A DNA stretch of 64,000 nucleotides, from assembly GCF_026250525.1 (NCBI RefSeq), contig NZ_CP111043.1, positions 4,415,001-4,479,000 on the forward strand, given 5' to 3'. Under the pieces are notes generated by a model. That model had not been told where the DNA came from. It did not search any database and worked only from the letters and a program-made list of their open reading frames with translations. A program made the translations under genes and the position numbers. Origin of the DNA: Chondrinema litorale. Its GTDB lineage: Bacteria; Bacteroidota; Bacteroidia; Cytophagales; Flammeovirgaceae. Numbering within the stretch: position 1 is the stretch's first letter; each line of letters begins with the position of its first letter. Shown piece after piece: positions 6,849-17,300 of this stretch.

Positions 6849-9650
6849 ATGTTGAAAATTAAACCTGAGTCTCAACATAAAATAAAAATGCATTACAACT
6901 CTGTAGTTTTTACTTACAGGGGTGCTGTATTTTTTGTTCTTAGCTGCTTTGTTCTAAGCACTGGTTTCTCTCAAAGTCAATCAGACTCATTAGTAATTAA
7001 CAAGGTAGATACATTAAATCTCAGAACAGAAACGCTACTCAATCAAAATAGAATAGAAGAGGCCTTAGTCATGTCAGACAGTTCTTGGGTTTTGGCAAAT
7101 TTGGTTTCGTATAATTATGGCAAAGCGCTGTGTTTGCATAATAAAGCAGTAATTAATGGATTGAGAGAAGTTTATACCATTGCAGTAAGAAATTATTTAG
7201 AAGCTAACAGCTTGCTTATTTCTACAGATAGTGCAGATTATAATTTACTCACCAATAACCTCATTGAAGTAGCAAAAATTTACGAGAAACAGAATGCCAT
7301 GCAAACGGCAACAGAGTATTATAATGAAGCTTATTCAATTTATAATAAAGAAAAAAACTTTGATGGACAGATTGAGGTTTTGACAAAAGCTGGGAATATT
7401 AATATTGCACTCAAAGATTATGATGATGCCATTACGAGTTTTGAGCGGATACTCAATATCTATAAAATTCAGTCTCATATATTAGGTCAGCTTAAAACCC
7501 TGAGTAAGCTTATAAACATCTACAACCTTAACTCAAATTACAAGTTCGCATTAGCTCGAAATCAAGAATTGCTTTCTATTTATTTTGCGATTAAAGATAC
7601 TGTCGGGCTGGCTGCTACTTATAATAATATCGGTTTCACTCATTCTAAACTTGGCGATTACGAACAGGCATTAGAGAGTTATATGCAGGCTTATGAGCTA
7701 GATGAAAAAATATATGGTGATGGTATAGAAAATGAAAAAACACTCTTAAATATAGGTATAACCTATCAAAATCTGGGAAAGCCTGAATTGGCAATAGATT
7801 ATCTGAATGAAGTTTTAGCGATTAAAGATGGCAAAAACGATTGGGTAGGAGCAGCCAAAATCCACGATTTAATCGCAAAGGTTTATTTGCAAAACAACGA
7901 TTACCACAATGCGAATGAACATGCCGAAAGTGTCATAGAGAAATCTCAAATGGGTGGTTCTGGGGAAGTGCTTGCTGAAGCCTATAGTTTAAAATCTGAG
8001 ATACTACAATATTACGGTGATTACGAAGAAGCTTTGCAATTCTATAAAATGCATCTCTCTGTAAGGGATTCCATTTTACGAGAAAGGAATGTTGAAACTG
8101 AAAGGTTGAGAAAGCTAAACGAAGAGCTAGATAGAAAAGATCAGGAGCTTAGAGAGAAACTTGCCGAAGAACAAAGGCAGGATTTTGTAAATAAACAGTT
8201 GATGCAAAACTTGCAGTTGCTCGAAGCTGAGAAGGAGATTCAAGAGTATGTACGCAAAGAAGAACAACTTGAAAACGACAAAAAAATAAGGCAAGTCGAA
8301 CTGGAAATACAAAGACTTAAAATTATCAATCTGGAGGAAGAGCAACGGCGTAAAGAACTTGAAATAAAAGATCGGGAAAGATCGCGCTTAGAAGAACTGC
8401 GAAAGAGTGAAATGCTAGAAGCAAAAAATAAATTGCAACAAGCTGATCTTCAAAAAAAGGAAAGTGCATTAATGCTAAAACAGAAAGAGCTCGAATTGAA
8501 AAATCAAGTTTCAATGGTGGGCAAAATTATCTTTCTTTTTGTGATTGTTGGCTTTATCATGACGATTATGTGGCTTTATACAGCTCGCAGGCAAAATAGA
8601 ATTTTAGCAGTTCAGAAAGATGAAATCAATAATAAAAACATTGAGCTAGAACATAAGACCGAAGAAGTGCTCACGCAATCGGAAAACCTGAAAAAGGCAA
8701 ATGAAGAGATTATTAAAAGCCATGATGAATTAGAGCGCAAGAATAATGAGATTGAGAAACAAAACTCAGAGTTGGCAGATCAGCGAGATGCTATTAGAAA
8801 TTCTTACAGTCAATTAGAAGATACACTTAAGCAGTTAAAAACGGCTCAAATAAAGTTAATAGAATCAGAAAAAATGGCTTCTTTGGGTCAATTAACAGCC
8901 GGTATAGCACACGAAATTAATAATCCTATAAACTTTATATCTGGCAATATAAATCCGCTTAAAAGAGATATAGCAGACATTAAGCAATTGCTTGAAAAGG
9001 TGAGGGGTTTCGAAAATGGATACAATAAAGATGAACTCATTTCTGATATTAAAAACCTTTGTAGTCATCTAGAATTGGATATATTAATTGGCGAGGTTGA
9101 TGACTTATTATTTGGTATTGAAGAAGGTGCATTACGTACAAAAGAAATTGTATTAGGTTTAAGAAACTTCTCCAGATTAGACGAAAACGATTATAAACTT
9201 GCAGACATAAATCAAGGATTAATCTCAACTATTACCTTATTAAAAAGCAAAATGCGTGACCGCATAGAGCTGCATACAGATTTTGGAAATATTCCTAAAG
9301 TAGACTGCCTGCCAGGTCAAGTTAATCAGGTATTTATGAACATCGTAAACAATGCTATACAGGCGATTAATAGCAAAGGGAATATATTTATTAAAACGAG
9401 TATGCTTGATGAAAAAAATGTAGCGATCGAAATAAAAGATGATGGAAGCGGAATTGATAACAATATAAAAAACAGAATTTTTGATCCATTTTTTACTACA
9501 AAGGATGTAGGTGAGGGAACGGGTCTCGGCCTATCGATTTCTTATGGAATTATTAAAGAACAGCATCAGGGAGACATTATAGTGGAATCTGAAAAAGGGG
9601 AAGGAACATCTTTTAAAATATTTCTTCCAATTAGACAGAAAAAATCATAA
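6849..9650 (+). CDS. TPR-containing membrane sensor histidine kinase
   Basis: A 933-residue sensor. It has an N-terminal export signal (strongest if translation starts at the second ATG, 6888), then an extracytoplasmic array of tetratricopeptide repeats to about residue 420. A long charged coiled coil follows, then one membrane helix at about 557-579, a second coiled coil, and the kinase core. The H-box AHEINNPI gives the phosphoryl-accepting His688. The ATP lid and G boxes (DDGSGID near 864-870, FDPFFTTK, GTGLGLSIS) are intact. This layout is frequent in Bacteroidota. No response regulator gene lies nearby, so its partner is unknown. Its position behind the receptor gene suggests that the two act together, but that is an inference. 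Confidence 0.9.
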   Translation: MLKIKPESQHKIKMHYNSVVFTYRGAVFFVLSCFVLSTGFSQSQSDSLVINKVDTLNLRTETLLNQNRIEEALVMSDSSWVLANLVSYNYGKALCLHNKAVINGLREVYTIAVRNYLEANSLLISTDSADYNLLTNNLIEVAKIYEKQNAMQTATEYYNEAYSIYNKEKNFDGQIEVLTKAGNINIALKDYDDAITSFERILNIYKIQSHILGQLKTLSKLINIYNLNSNYKFALARNQELLSIYFAIKDTVGLAATYNNIGFTHSKLGDYEQALESYMQAYELDEKIYGDGIENEKTLLNIGITYQNLGKPELAIDYLNEVLAIKDGKNDWVGAAKIHDLIAKVYLQNNDYHNANEHAESVIEKSQMGGSGEVLAEAYSLKSEILQYYGDYEEALQFYKMHLSVRDSILRERNVETERLRKLNEELDRKDQELREKLAEEQRQDFVNKQLMQNLQLLEAEKEIQEYVRKEEQLENDKKIRQVELEIQRLKIINLEEEQRRKELEIKDRERSRLEELRKSEMLEAKNKLQQADLQKKESALMLKQKELELKNQVSMVGKIIFLFVIVGFIMTIMWLYTARRQNRILAVQKDEINNKNIELEHKTEEVLTQSENLKKANEEIIKSHDELERKNNEIEKQNSELADQRDAIRNSYSQLEDTLKQLKTAQIKLIESEKMASLGQLTAGIAHEINNPINFISGNINPLKRDIADIKQLLEKVRGFENGYNKDELISDIKNLCSHLELDILIGEVDDLLFGIEEGALRTKEIVLGLRNFSRLDENDYKLADINQGLISTITLLKSKMRDRIELHTDFGNIPKVDCLPGQVNQVFMNIVNNAIQAINSKGNIFIKTSMLDEKNVAIEIKDDGSGIDNNIKNRIFDPFFTTKDVGEGTGLGLSISYGIIKEQHQGDIIVESEKGEGTSFKIFLPIRQKKS

Positions 9651-9679
9651 AATAATATTTTTTTAATATAAAAAATTAC

Positions 9680-9687
9680 TACCTTCG
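9680..9687 (+). promoter_or_regulatory. candidate -7 box upstream of a small peptide gene
   Basis: TACCTTCG differs from TAnnTTTG at one position and is followed by GCACGCC, a start context often seen at strong Bacteroidota promoters. It would begin a transcript near 9694 that ends at the terminator at 9978-10015, about 320 nucleotides. The -33 region is a run of T without a clear TTTG. Confidence 0.35.
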
Positions 9688-9739
9688 CACGCCGAAATTT
9701 AGATCCACCAGATATATGGTAGTTAAGGGTTTCGATTTT

Positions 9740-9764
9740 TTAAGATGAAAAACTTACATCTTAA
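9740..9764 (+). repeat. 8-bp inverted repeat in the leader of the small peptide gene
   Basis: TTAAGATG (9740-9747) and CATCTTAA (9757-9764) are perfect complements around a 9-base loop. A 16-codon reading frame starts at the ATG inside the left arm (9745) and ends just upstream of the 35-codon frame. The hairpin could control translation downstream, or be incidental in AT-rich DNA. Confidence 0.4.
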
Positions 9765-9834
9765 GAATTATAAACAAATTTTAAAAAATCAATAAACTAA
9801 AAAACTGTTAAATATAAAAAAGCAGTTCAACACT

Positions 9835-9942
9835 ATGCGTTTATTCAATTCAGATTTTGTGATTAAGAAAGGGTTAGATAAGCTCGTTGCAGCTACTATG
9901 CTTTTATTAATGATAATAGCACTTTCAACCCAGTTTGTGTAA
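9835..9942 (+). CDS. 35-residue single-span membrane peptide
   Basis: ATG at 9835, stop TAA at 9940-9942. The peptide has a short polar, basic start (MRLFNSDFVIKKGLDK) followed by one hydrophobic stretch of about 18 residues (LVAATMLLLMIIALS) and then the stop. This is the shape of a small inner-membrane peptide. It stands alone between the kinase gene and the DUF2911 gene, with a candidate promoter upstream and a strong terminator 35 bases after the stop, so it appears to be its own transcription unit. No homologue comes to mind. It could be a membrane regulator, a toxin-like peptide, or the short frame of a regulatory RNA. Confidence 0.45.
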   Translation: MRLFNSDFVIKKGLDKLVAATMLLLMIIALSTQFV

Positions 9943-9977
9943 CGGTACCGTATAACGGGTAAATACGAACCAGTGAA

Positions 9978-10015
9978 AAAGGGGGAGTTCTTCAAAGGAA
10001 TTCCCTCTTTTTTTT
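9978..10015 (+). terminator. rho-independent terminator after the small peptide gene
   Basis: AAAGGGGGAGTTC pairs with GAATTCCCTCTTT across a 7-base loop, 13 pairs including two G-T, followed by a T-run at 10008-10015. This is one of the strongest hairpins in the window, and it serves a transcript with no large gene. Confidence 0.85.
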
Positions 10016-10481
10016 GTTCTCATTTTAAATTCTAAATGAATAGAATTATTATTTATTTATTAAGTGAAAATATGTAGCAAAGACTGATATTAAAGTAAGT
10101 GTGCGAGTTTAAAGTAAAGTAGTTAGCCAACATATAGAATGGGTTTAATAACATTGCACTAAATGAAAAGCTGGCTTTTTCATATCTGTTAGTATTCATT
10201 CAAATTGTATTATTGACTAATAGCTATAAAAGATCAGTAAAAATTGAACAATCAGAAAAATTCTTACATCAAACATTTACTGTATTCTTAATAGTAAATA
10301 GTATTTCAGAAGATCTAATACAGATGAAAATATTTTTTCATATTCATTAATCATCCCAATAAAACCGTTTGTAAAGTCATTTCGCCGAAAATATTTTTTA
10401 GAAGAGGTTTATCTTTTAATAATTGATAACTTGAGACTCAAATCATCTAAATTTTTGTGTCAAAAAATTAACTATTACATT
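10016..10481. other. gene-free stretch, about 465 bases
   Basis: Very AT-rich DNA with stops in all frames. I see no RNA gene, large repeat or convincing TAnnTTTG box. It must hold the promoter of the DUF2911 gene, but I cannot place it. Confidence 0.6.
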
Positions 10482-11624
10482 ATGAAGAAGATAAAACTAC
10501 TATTTTCATCATTAAGTATTTTATGTTTATCCATTACTTCTGTGTTAGCACAGAATATATCTTTGCCTCCAAGTGGTGGAAATCAAAAGGCGAGTATCTC
10601 TCAGTGGATGGGGCCAGTTGAAGTGAATATTACATATAACAGCCCCGATGTAACTGGCCCAGATGGTACGAGTAGAGAAGGTAAAATTTGGGGTGAATTA
10701 GTACCCTATGGAATGAATAACTTGGGTTTTGGTACAGCAGAGGCTGCTCCTTGGCGTGCTGGCGCCAATGAAAATACAGTTTTCACTGTTTCAAATGATG
10801 TTACAATCGGTGGAAAAGAACTTAAAGCGGGAACTTATGGCTTGCACATGATTGTAGAAGAAGGATCAGAATGGACTGTAATATTCTCAAAAAATTCGAC
10901 TGCATGGGGAAGCTACTTTTACAATGAAAAAGACGATGCACTTAGAATTAAAGCAAAAGTAGCAGAAGCACCATTTACAGAATATTTAACTTATGGTTTC
11001 GATAATCGTGAACTAGATGCTTGTACTGCATATTTGCAATGGGAGAATAAGAAAGCTTCATTTGACATTTCTGTGCCTGCGATAAATGAATTATACTTAT
11101 CTGAAATTAGAAATGAATTACAGAATTCTAGTGGTTTTAATTATTTAAGTTGGGTGCAAGCCGCAAATTTTTGTGTACAAAATGATGTCAATTTAGAAGA
11201 AGCTCTTACATGGGCAGATTATGCGATTTCTGGACCATTTGTTGGTCAAAAAAACTTTAATACATTGCAAGCAAAAGCGAATGTATTAAAAAAGTTAGAT
11301 AGAAATGATGAAGCTGAAGTAATAATGGCTGAAGCTATTGAGCATCCTACTGCATCTGTTCAAGAAATTCATGTTTATGGTAGAACTTTGTTGGCAGAAG
11401 AAAAACCTGGAAAAGCATTGGAGATTTTCATGCTAAATAGAAAGAAACACCCTGAAGATAATTTTACTACGAATGTCGGTTTAGCAAGAGGATATGAGGC
11501 AATGGGTGAAAATAAGAAGGCAATTAAACACTGGGAAGCTGCACTAGAGAATATTCCTGACTCTCAGAAACCTAACTTGCCTTATTATGAAAATGAAATT
11601 AAAAAATTGAAAGAAGAGAATTAA
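10482..11624 (+). CDS. DUF2911 domain protein with C-terminal TPR-like region
   Basis: The ATG at 10482 is chosen because a signal peptide begins there (MKKIKLLFSSLSILCLSITSVLA, cleavage near 23); an upstream in-frame TTG adds 17 unlikely residues. Residues 25-190 match the DUF2911 pattern, with phrases such as VEVNITYNSPDV, PWRAGANENTVF and GGKELKAGTYGLHM. Residues 230-380 form helical pairs resembling tetratricopeptide repeats (EALTWADYAI, PGKALEIFM, KKAIKHWEAALE). This domain pair is common in exported proteins of Bacteroidota, and its role is unknown. The gene is monocistronic and ends in a strong two-way terminator. Confidence 0.85.
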   Translation: MKKIKLLFSSLSILCLSITSVLAQNISLPPSGGNQKASISQWMGPVEVNITYNSPDVTGPDGTSREGKIWGELVPYGMNNLGFGTAEAAPWRAGANENTVFTVSNDVTIGGKELKAGTYGLHMIVEEGSEWTVIFSKNSTAWGSYFYNEKDDALRIKAKVAEAPFTEYLTYGFDNRELDACTAYLQWENKKASFDISVPAINELYLSEIRNELQNSSGFNYLSWVQAANFCVQNDVNLEEALTWADYAISGPFVGQKNFNTLQAKANVLKKLDRNDEAEVIMAEAIEHPTASVQEIHVYGRTLLAEEKPGKALEIFMLNRKKHPEDNFTTNVGLARGYEAMGENKKAIKHWEAALENIPDSQKPNLPYYENEIKKLKEEN

Positions 11625-11630
11625 TATAGC

Positions 11631-11678
11631 ATTAAAAATATAAAAGCACTCTTTTAACAGTGCTTTTATATTTTTAAT
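11631..11678. terminator. bidirectional terminator between convergent genes
   Basis: ATTAAAAATATAAAAGCACT (11631-11650) is perfectly complementary to 11659-11678 across an 8-base loop. Both flanks end in A/T runs, so it can stop transcription from either side. The stop codon of the minus-strand kinase gene (11666-11668) lies within the right arm. Confidence 0.88.
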
Positions 11679-12649
11679 CTTGTTATTTCACTGAGTAAAG
11701 TATCGAGATTTATTGGCACAACACCTAAGTGCTCGCAAACTAATCCGCCACCTAAGTTTGAAATAGCCGCAATTTTATCTAGTGGTAAGCCTGCCGCCAT
11801 ACAAAGCGCTGCAATTGAAACTACAGTATCACCTGCTCCAGAAACATCTGCAATTTCTCTTTTATGCGCGTTAATATGGTGCTTGTTTTTAAAATCGCTG
11901 ATGTAAACACCATTTTCAGAAAGTGTCACCATAGACGATTCTGTTGGCATCACTTCATTCAATTTGTTAAGAGATTGATCTAAAGCATTTAAGTCATTCT
12001 TATCAAACTCTATTTTAAGACCTTCTTTTAATTCTTTAAGGTTTGGTTTAAATAAAGATACTCCTTTGTAGCTTAAGAAATTTCTCTTTTTAGGGTCTAC
12101 AATCGTTGGTATCGATTCCTTTTTTGCAAGTTCAACTACTGCCTGAATCAGACTTTCAGAAAGTACTCCTTTATCGTAATCTTCAAAAATGATTACATCA
12201 ATCTGATCTAACATTCCTTTGATATAATCAAGAATGCGCTCCTTTTCAATATCTGCAATCTCTTCTTCCGTTTCAGTATCGATGCGCATCATATGCTGAG
12301 AGCCAGCTAGAATACGATGTTTTACAGTAGTAAGCCTGTCATTTATAGAGAAAATACCATCTGTAGATAGTTTTCTTTTAGCCAACAAGTAAGACACATT
12401 TCTACTTTCATCATCATTACCAGTAACTGCACACAAAATTGGGTTTGCACCTAATGCTTTTATATTTAATGCTACATTACCAGCTCCACCTAATCTTATT
12501 TCTCTTCGGTCTACATTAACTATTGGCACTGGTGCTTCAGGAGATATGCGACTTACTTTTCCCCATACGTAGGAGTCAATCATCACATCTCCGATAATGA
12601 GTGCATTTAAATTAGAAAAATCTGCTCTGAGTTTTTCTGGATTCACCAT
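11666..12649 (-). CDS. rfaE1: D-glycero-beta-D-manno-heptose-7-phosphate kinase (HldE N-domain type)
   Basis: A PfkB/ribokinase-family sugar kinase of 327 residues. The substrate-side motif LGGAGNVALN lies at about 53-62, and the ATP and catalytic motif DVSGAGDTVVS at about 267-277 contains the catalytic aspartate. The start DVMIDSYVWGKVSRISPEAP closely follows the HldE/RfaE domain I pattern. The enzyme makes heptose bisphosphate for the ADP-heptose branch of lipopolysaccharide core synthesis. The nucleotidyltransferase domain found in the enterobacterial fusion is absent, as is usual where the two activities are separate. The gene follows the aminotransferase gene by 38 bases and is probably cotranscribed with it. 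Confidence 0.82.
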   Translation of the reverse strand: MVNPEKLRADFSNLNALIIGDVMIDSYVWGKVSRISPEAPVPIVNVDRREIRLGGAGNVALNIKALGANPILCAVTGNDDESRNVSYLLAKRKLSTDGIFSINDRLTTVKHRILAGSQHMMRIDTETEEEIADIEKERILDYIKGMLDQIDVIIFEDYDKGVLSESLIQAVVELAKKESIPTIVDPKKRNFLSYKGVSLFKPNLKELKEGLKIEFDKNDLNALDQSLNKLNEVMPTESSMVTLSENGVYISDFKNKHHINAHKREIADVSGAGDTVVSIAALCMAAGLPLDKIAAISNLGGGLVCEHLGVVPINLDTLLSEITRLKI

Positions 12650-12687
12650 AGTGAATTATTTCAGTGTTGTTTATAAATATTGTAAAA

Positions 12688-13875
12688 CTATTTTAGCTTT
12701 GCTACAGCTTTCTTTATTCGGCTAATTGCTTCAGTAAGTTCTTCGTCAGAAGCAGCGAACGATATTCTTACGCAGTCAGGGTCTCCAAATGCAGTTCCAT
12801 CAACTATAGAAACGTGTGCTTCATTCAGAATAAACATAGAAAAATCGTAGCTGTTTTCTATTGTAGTTTCACCATCTGTTTTGCCAAAGAAATAGCTAAT
12901 TTCTGGAAAAATATAAAAAGCTCCTTGTGGCAAGTTGGTTTTAAAACCTTCAATTTCATCTAGTTTGCCTTTTACCAAGTTTCTTCTTCTAAGGTATGCT
13001 TCAGTCATTTTTTTGCTAGGTTCTAAACCTCCATTTAAAGCAGCAACACCAGCTTTTTGAGAGATAGAACTAGTGCCAGAAGTAATCTGACCTTGAATTT
13101 TATTACAAGCATTAGCAATCCAAACTGGAGCCGCAATGTAACCTAATCTCCAGCCTGTCATGGCAAAACCTTTTGAAAAGCCATTTACTACAACTGTACG
13201 GTCTATCATTCCCGGTACTTGCGCAATGCTATAATGTTCTGAGTCGAAGTTGATATACTCATAAATTTCATCCGAAATTACAGTGATGTTTTCATGTGCT
13301 TTTACCACTTCAGCAATTTCTTCGAGGTCTTTTTTAGTAAATACAGAACCAGTTGGGTTACAAGGAGATGAGAAAAGAATGGCTTTTGTATTTGGAGTAA
13401 TGGCTGCTTTTAATTCTTCAGCAGTTACTTTAAAATCGTTTTCAATTCCACCTTTTAAGATTACAGGAGTACCTTCGGCAAGTTTCACCTGCTCAACATA
13501 GGTTACCCAATAAGGAGTGAATATAATTACTTCATCACCTTTATTTATTATACTAAGCAATACATTGGCAATAGATTGTTTAGCTCCACCAGACACTACA
13601 ATATTTGCAGGCGAGTATTCAAGCTGATTGTCTCTTTTTAATTTAGCACAAATAGCTTCTTTTAAATCGGGAATTCCGGCAACTGGAGGGTAAAAAGTAA
13701 AGCCATCATCAATTGCTTGTTTAGCAGCAGTCTTTATGTGATCAGGTGTTTGGAAATCGGGTTCTCCAAGATTAAGCTTAATTACATGGTGTCCTTTTGC
13801 CTGTAATTCTCTGGCTTTAACTGCCATAGCTAAAGTAGCTGATTCTGATAATACTTTTAATCTGTCGGAAATCAT
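12688..13875 (-). CDS. class I PLP-dependent aminotransferase (aspartate type)
   Basis: A 395-residue fold-type I aminotransferase. The ATG at 13875 (MISDRLKVLSESATLAM) is chosen over an in-frame start at 13938 that adds a non-homologous 21-residue tail. Hallmarks are LNLGEPDFQTP near the N terminus, SGGAKQSI, SSPCNPTGSVF, the cofactor-binding SDEIYEYI and the Schiff-base lysine in NGFSKGFAMTGWRLGY. The C-terminal VRISFAAS carries the substrate-carboxylate arginine. It probably transfers the amino group between aspartate and 2-oxoglutarate, though some relatives act on aromatic or prephenate substrates. It is the first gene of a probable pair with the heptose kinase; that pairing has no obvious metabolic logic. 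Confidence 0.9.
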   Translation of the reverse strand: MISDRLKVLSESATLAMAVKARELQAKGHHVIKLNLGEPDFQTPDHIKTAAKQAIDDGFTFYPPVAGIPDLKEAICAKLKRDNQLEYSPANIVVSGGAKQSIANVLLSIINKGDEVIIFTPYWVTYVEQVKLAEGTPVILKGGIENDFKVTAEELKAAITPNTKAILFSSPCNPTGSVFTKKDLEEIAEVVKAHENITVISDEIYEYINFDSEHYSIAQVPGMIDRTVVVNGFSKGFAMTGWRLGYIAAPVWIANACNKIQGQITSGTSSISQKAGVAALNGGLEPSKKMTEAYLRRRNLVKGKLDEIEGFKTNLPQGAFYIFPEISYFFGKTDGETTIENSYDFSMFILNEAHVSIVDGTAFGDPDCVRISFAASDEELTEAISRIKKAVAKLK

Positions 13876-14355
13876 ATTTTTTGATTTAGAAATATTCTTT
13901 TGAAAACTGAAATGTATCGCTGAACTACTGTATGCCAACAGGGCAGATCATGAGCATTTCAATATTTAGCGTGGCAAATTTAATTGAATCTCTGGTTTAC
14001 AGAAATGAATTTTTGAGTTTAGGTGTAATTCTTTATTGATTAATGTTGCTAAAACCTGTTTTGTGTAAGTAAATCTTTCTATTGAGTGTTAATAAATTCA
14101 CATTTTATTGAAATTCATAAGGGTTTTAGTATCAATTCTATCTTTTGAGTAATTATAGGATTTGTTTTCGTATGAATGGGCTTAATTATAATGATAATGT
14201 TTTAGGTAAGGTTATGCTTAAATATGAGATTATAGTTATTAAACTAAGCTATTTATTCATTTATATGTAAGTCTACTGTTTACAGGTATTTAAACTTTAC
14301 TTATAGCTTTGAGTAAAATAAAATAACCTAACTAACTCCAATCAAACTTCGTTGT
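13876..14355. other. divergent intergenic region, about 480 bases
   Basis: AT-rich DNA between the aminotransferase and the large secreted-protein gene. Apart from the TAGCTTTG box at 14304-14311, I see no gene, RNA or repeat. Confidence 0.6.
14304..14311 (+). promoter_or_regulatory. candidate -7 box for the large secreted-protein gene
   Basis: TAGCTTTG matches TAnnTTTG and lies 45 bases before the ATG at 14356. A TTTAC at about 14278 could serve as a weak -33 element. Confidence 0.4.
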
Positions 14356-17300
14356 ATGAATAAAAATTACTTATTCAGTCTACTATCATTTATGGTTTTA
14401 TTTCTGATTTTGTTTGATTCAGAAATAGCAGTTTCACAAAAGAAACATCACTCTAATAATAAGTACCAAAAGGATCATAAACATCAAAAGGATCATAAGC
14501 ATCACAAAAAGCACGATAAGAAAAAGGATGGTAACTTAGAACTTGTTTCAGTTTGTTCCGATTCCCCCAATGACTATTGCCGTTGGCAAATAAACAACCC
14601 TAATAACTATGAGATAAAAGTTTTGTGGTATCTATATGGTTCTAAACAAAAAGACATTTTTACTGCCAAACCCGGTGAAAACTTTTTTGAAACAAAAACA
14701 AGGCATGGTCACAATGTTGCAGTTGTTAAGTGGAAGAAAAAAGAGAAAAAAAATAACCATTGGAAATGGGGAAAATGGGTTACAATAAGTGAAAAAGCGA
14801 GTTTTGAACAATGTATTAATGAAACAATAGAGTTTAATTTAGAAGGCAATGAGATTTTGGAGAACAAACCTTCTGGTACTACGATAGGTGTTTTATCAAG
14901 TTCAGATACTCTGTCTCAGTACGAATATGAACTAATTGAAGGAGAAGCAGATAATGCAAAATTCACCATTATTGGCAAAGTATTATTTAGTTTTACCACT
15001 TTCGATTATGAGCTACAAGATACTTACTCTATCAAAGTTAAAGCTGTAAATACAGATACAGGGGAAGAGGAAGTTCTTGAATTTGAAATATTCATTTTAA
15101 ATAACAAAGTACGCCCGTATAATATTCAATTATCATCTAATTCTGTAGAGGAATTTTTACCAGTAAACACTCTTGTTGCAGATATTACTGTATTAGACTC
15201 TACTGAGAATGATGTACATCAATTAGAATTAGCCGAAGTAGAAGAATTGAATGAAAATGAGTTTTTCAGTGTTAAAGATCATCAATTATTTACTTCAAAA
15301 GAATTTAATTATCGAGCGTTTTCACAGGCAATTATTTATATAAAAGCAACAGATGTTGAAGGTGACACACTTGTAAAATCTTTAAAAATAGAAATACTAA
15401 ATGTTCCTGATCCACCTCTCGATTTAGCTATTTCACAACAGGCTTTTAGTGAGTATACAGCTATTGGAGAAGTGATAGCCGAAATGAGTTCTACAGATAG
15501 AGATTCTTTGGATAGACATATTTATAGCATTACAGAACTTGATACGCTTCCATTTACTATAGATGAAAACAAATTGGTGTTGAAAGAAAAAGTTGATTTT
15601 TCTTCAGCACCTTTTTTCGATTTTAATCTAATTGCAACAGATTTAGATGGAGATACAGTATCGAGAAATTTTAGAATAGAAGTAATTAATGAGAATGTCG
15701 CTCCAGAAGATATCAGTTTAACTAATTCAGATTTAAATGAGTTAGGAGAGATTGGAGATTTTGTCTCAGTAATTAATGTCGTTGATCAAAATATAGAAGA
15801 TAGCCATCAACTAGAATTACTTTCAGGTAATGAGTCTTTTTACATCAGCAATGATTCATTGTTTACAAACCGAAGATTCTATTTTCAAGAAGAGACAATT
15901 GTTACTATTTCAATAAGAGCTACTGATCCTGATGGTGAAGTCTTCGAAAAGGAATTTACCATTATTGTGAATGATGTGACAGATGCACCAACAGGTTTGA
16001 GTCTTTCTTCGAATAAAATATATGAAAATCTTCCTGCAATATCAGCAGTAGGAATATTCTCAACAATTGATGAAAATGATAAAGATGTTTTTACTTATAA
16101 GTTAATTTCAGGAACAAGTTACGATTTTGGAGCTTTTATAATTGATGGAAATCGTTTATTAAGCGCTGGTAGTTTTAATTATCAGACTAAATCATCTTAC
16201 AAAATTGCAGTTCGTGTAACAGATCTAGCTGGTGATTCTTATGAAAAAGAATTTGATATTCAAGTCAATAATATAGTTCAAGCTCCAAGTGATATTACAT
16301 TAGTAACTGCCAATCCAATTTTTGAAAATGTAGAAGCACCTGCATTTTTAGGTAAAATCGAAGTTGAAGACAGTGATAATTCAACTAAACCTCAATTAGA
16401 AATTTTAGCTTCAACAGATAAAGATGATTACCAGTACTTTTATCTAATCGATGATTCTCTTTTTACTAATGCAAGTTTTGATTTTGAGACCCAAAGTAGT
16501 TATGTAATCCTAGTACAAGCTACTGATGAGGATAATGCTGTTTTAGCTAAAGAAATTCAGATTAACATTACAGATGTAAATGAGTCGGGTTCAGGTTTCT
16601 TCTCTGAGACAGAAGATTTACAAGAATCTAACAGTGTAAATGTAATTCTGGAAGACTTTGATAATGATGGTGATAATGATGTGCTAGTTGCTAACCAAGG
16701 CGCACAAAGTAGTTTATGGTTAAATGATGGTTTAGGAAATTTCACTTTGTCATCAAATAATTTCGATACTAAACCAACTTTTGATATTGCCACGGCAGAT
16801 TTTGACAATGATGGTGATTTAGATATCGTGTTTGCCAATTGGAATGATTATAACACATTGTGGTTGAATGATGGCTCTGGAAACTTTACAAAAAGCTTGG
16901 CTATTCTAGGTAAAAACTATGGTTTAAGCATCATCGCTCAAGACATAGATGGAGATACTGATAATGATATTGTTATAGGTAGTTTTAATGGTGTAAATAC
17001 CATTTGGTTAAATAATGGCGATGCTACTTTTACACAAAGTGCTAACAGTTTTAGTAGTAGCATGACTTATGCAATTCTTTCTGGCGATGTTGATAATGAC
17101 GATGATTTAGATATTGTTGAAATCCGTTCTGGGGGTGATCAACTAGTTTGGATAAACAATGGCTCAGGTGTTTTTATACAACACTTAGAAATAATAAGTA
17201 CAGGCTTAAATTTGTTTAATGGTGTTTTAAGCGATCTTAATAATGATGGCTTTGTAGATTTAGGTTTAGCAAATCCTAATGGAGCAAATGAAATTTGGTT

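Noticed and set aside
9789..9995. Minus-strand frame of 68 codons opposite the small peptide gene
   Set aside because: It runs against the promoter-to-terminator direction of the unit and has no ribosome site or recognisable content; a chance frame.
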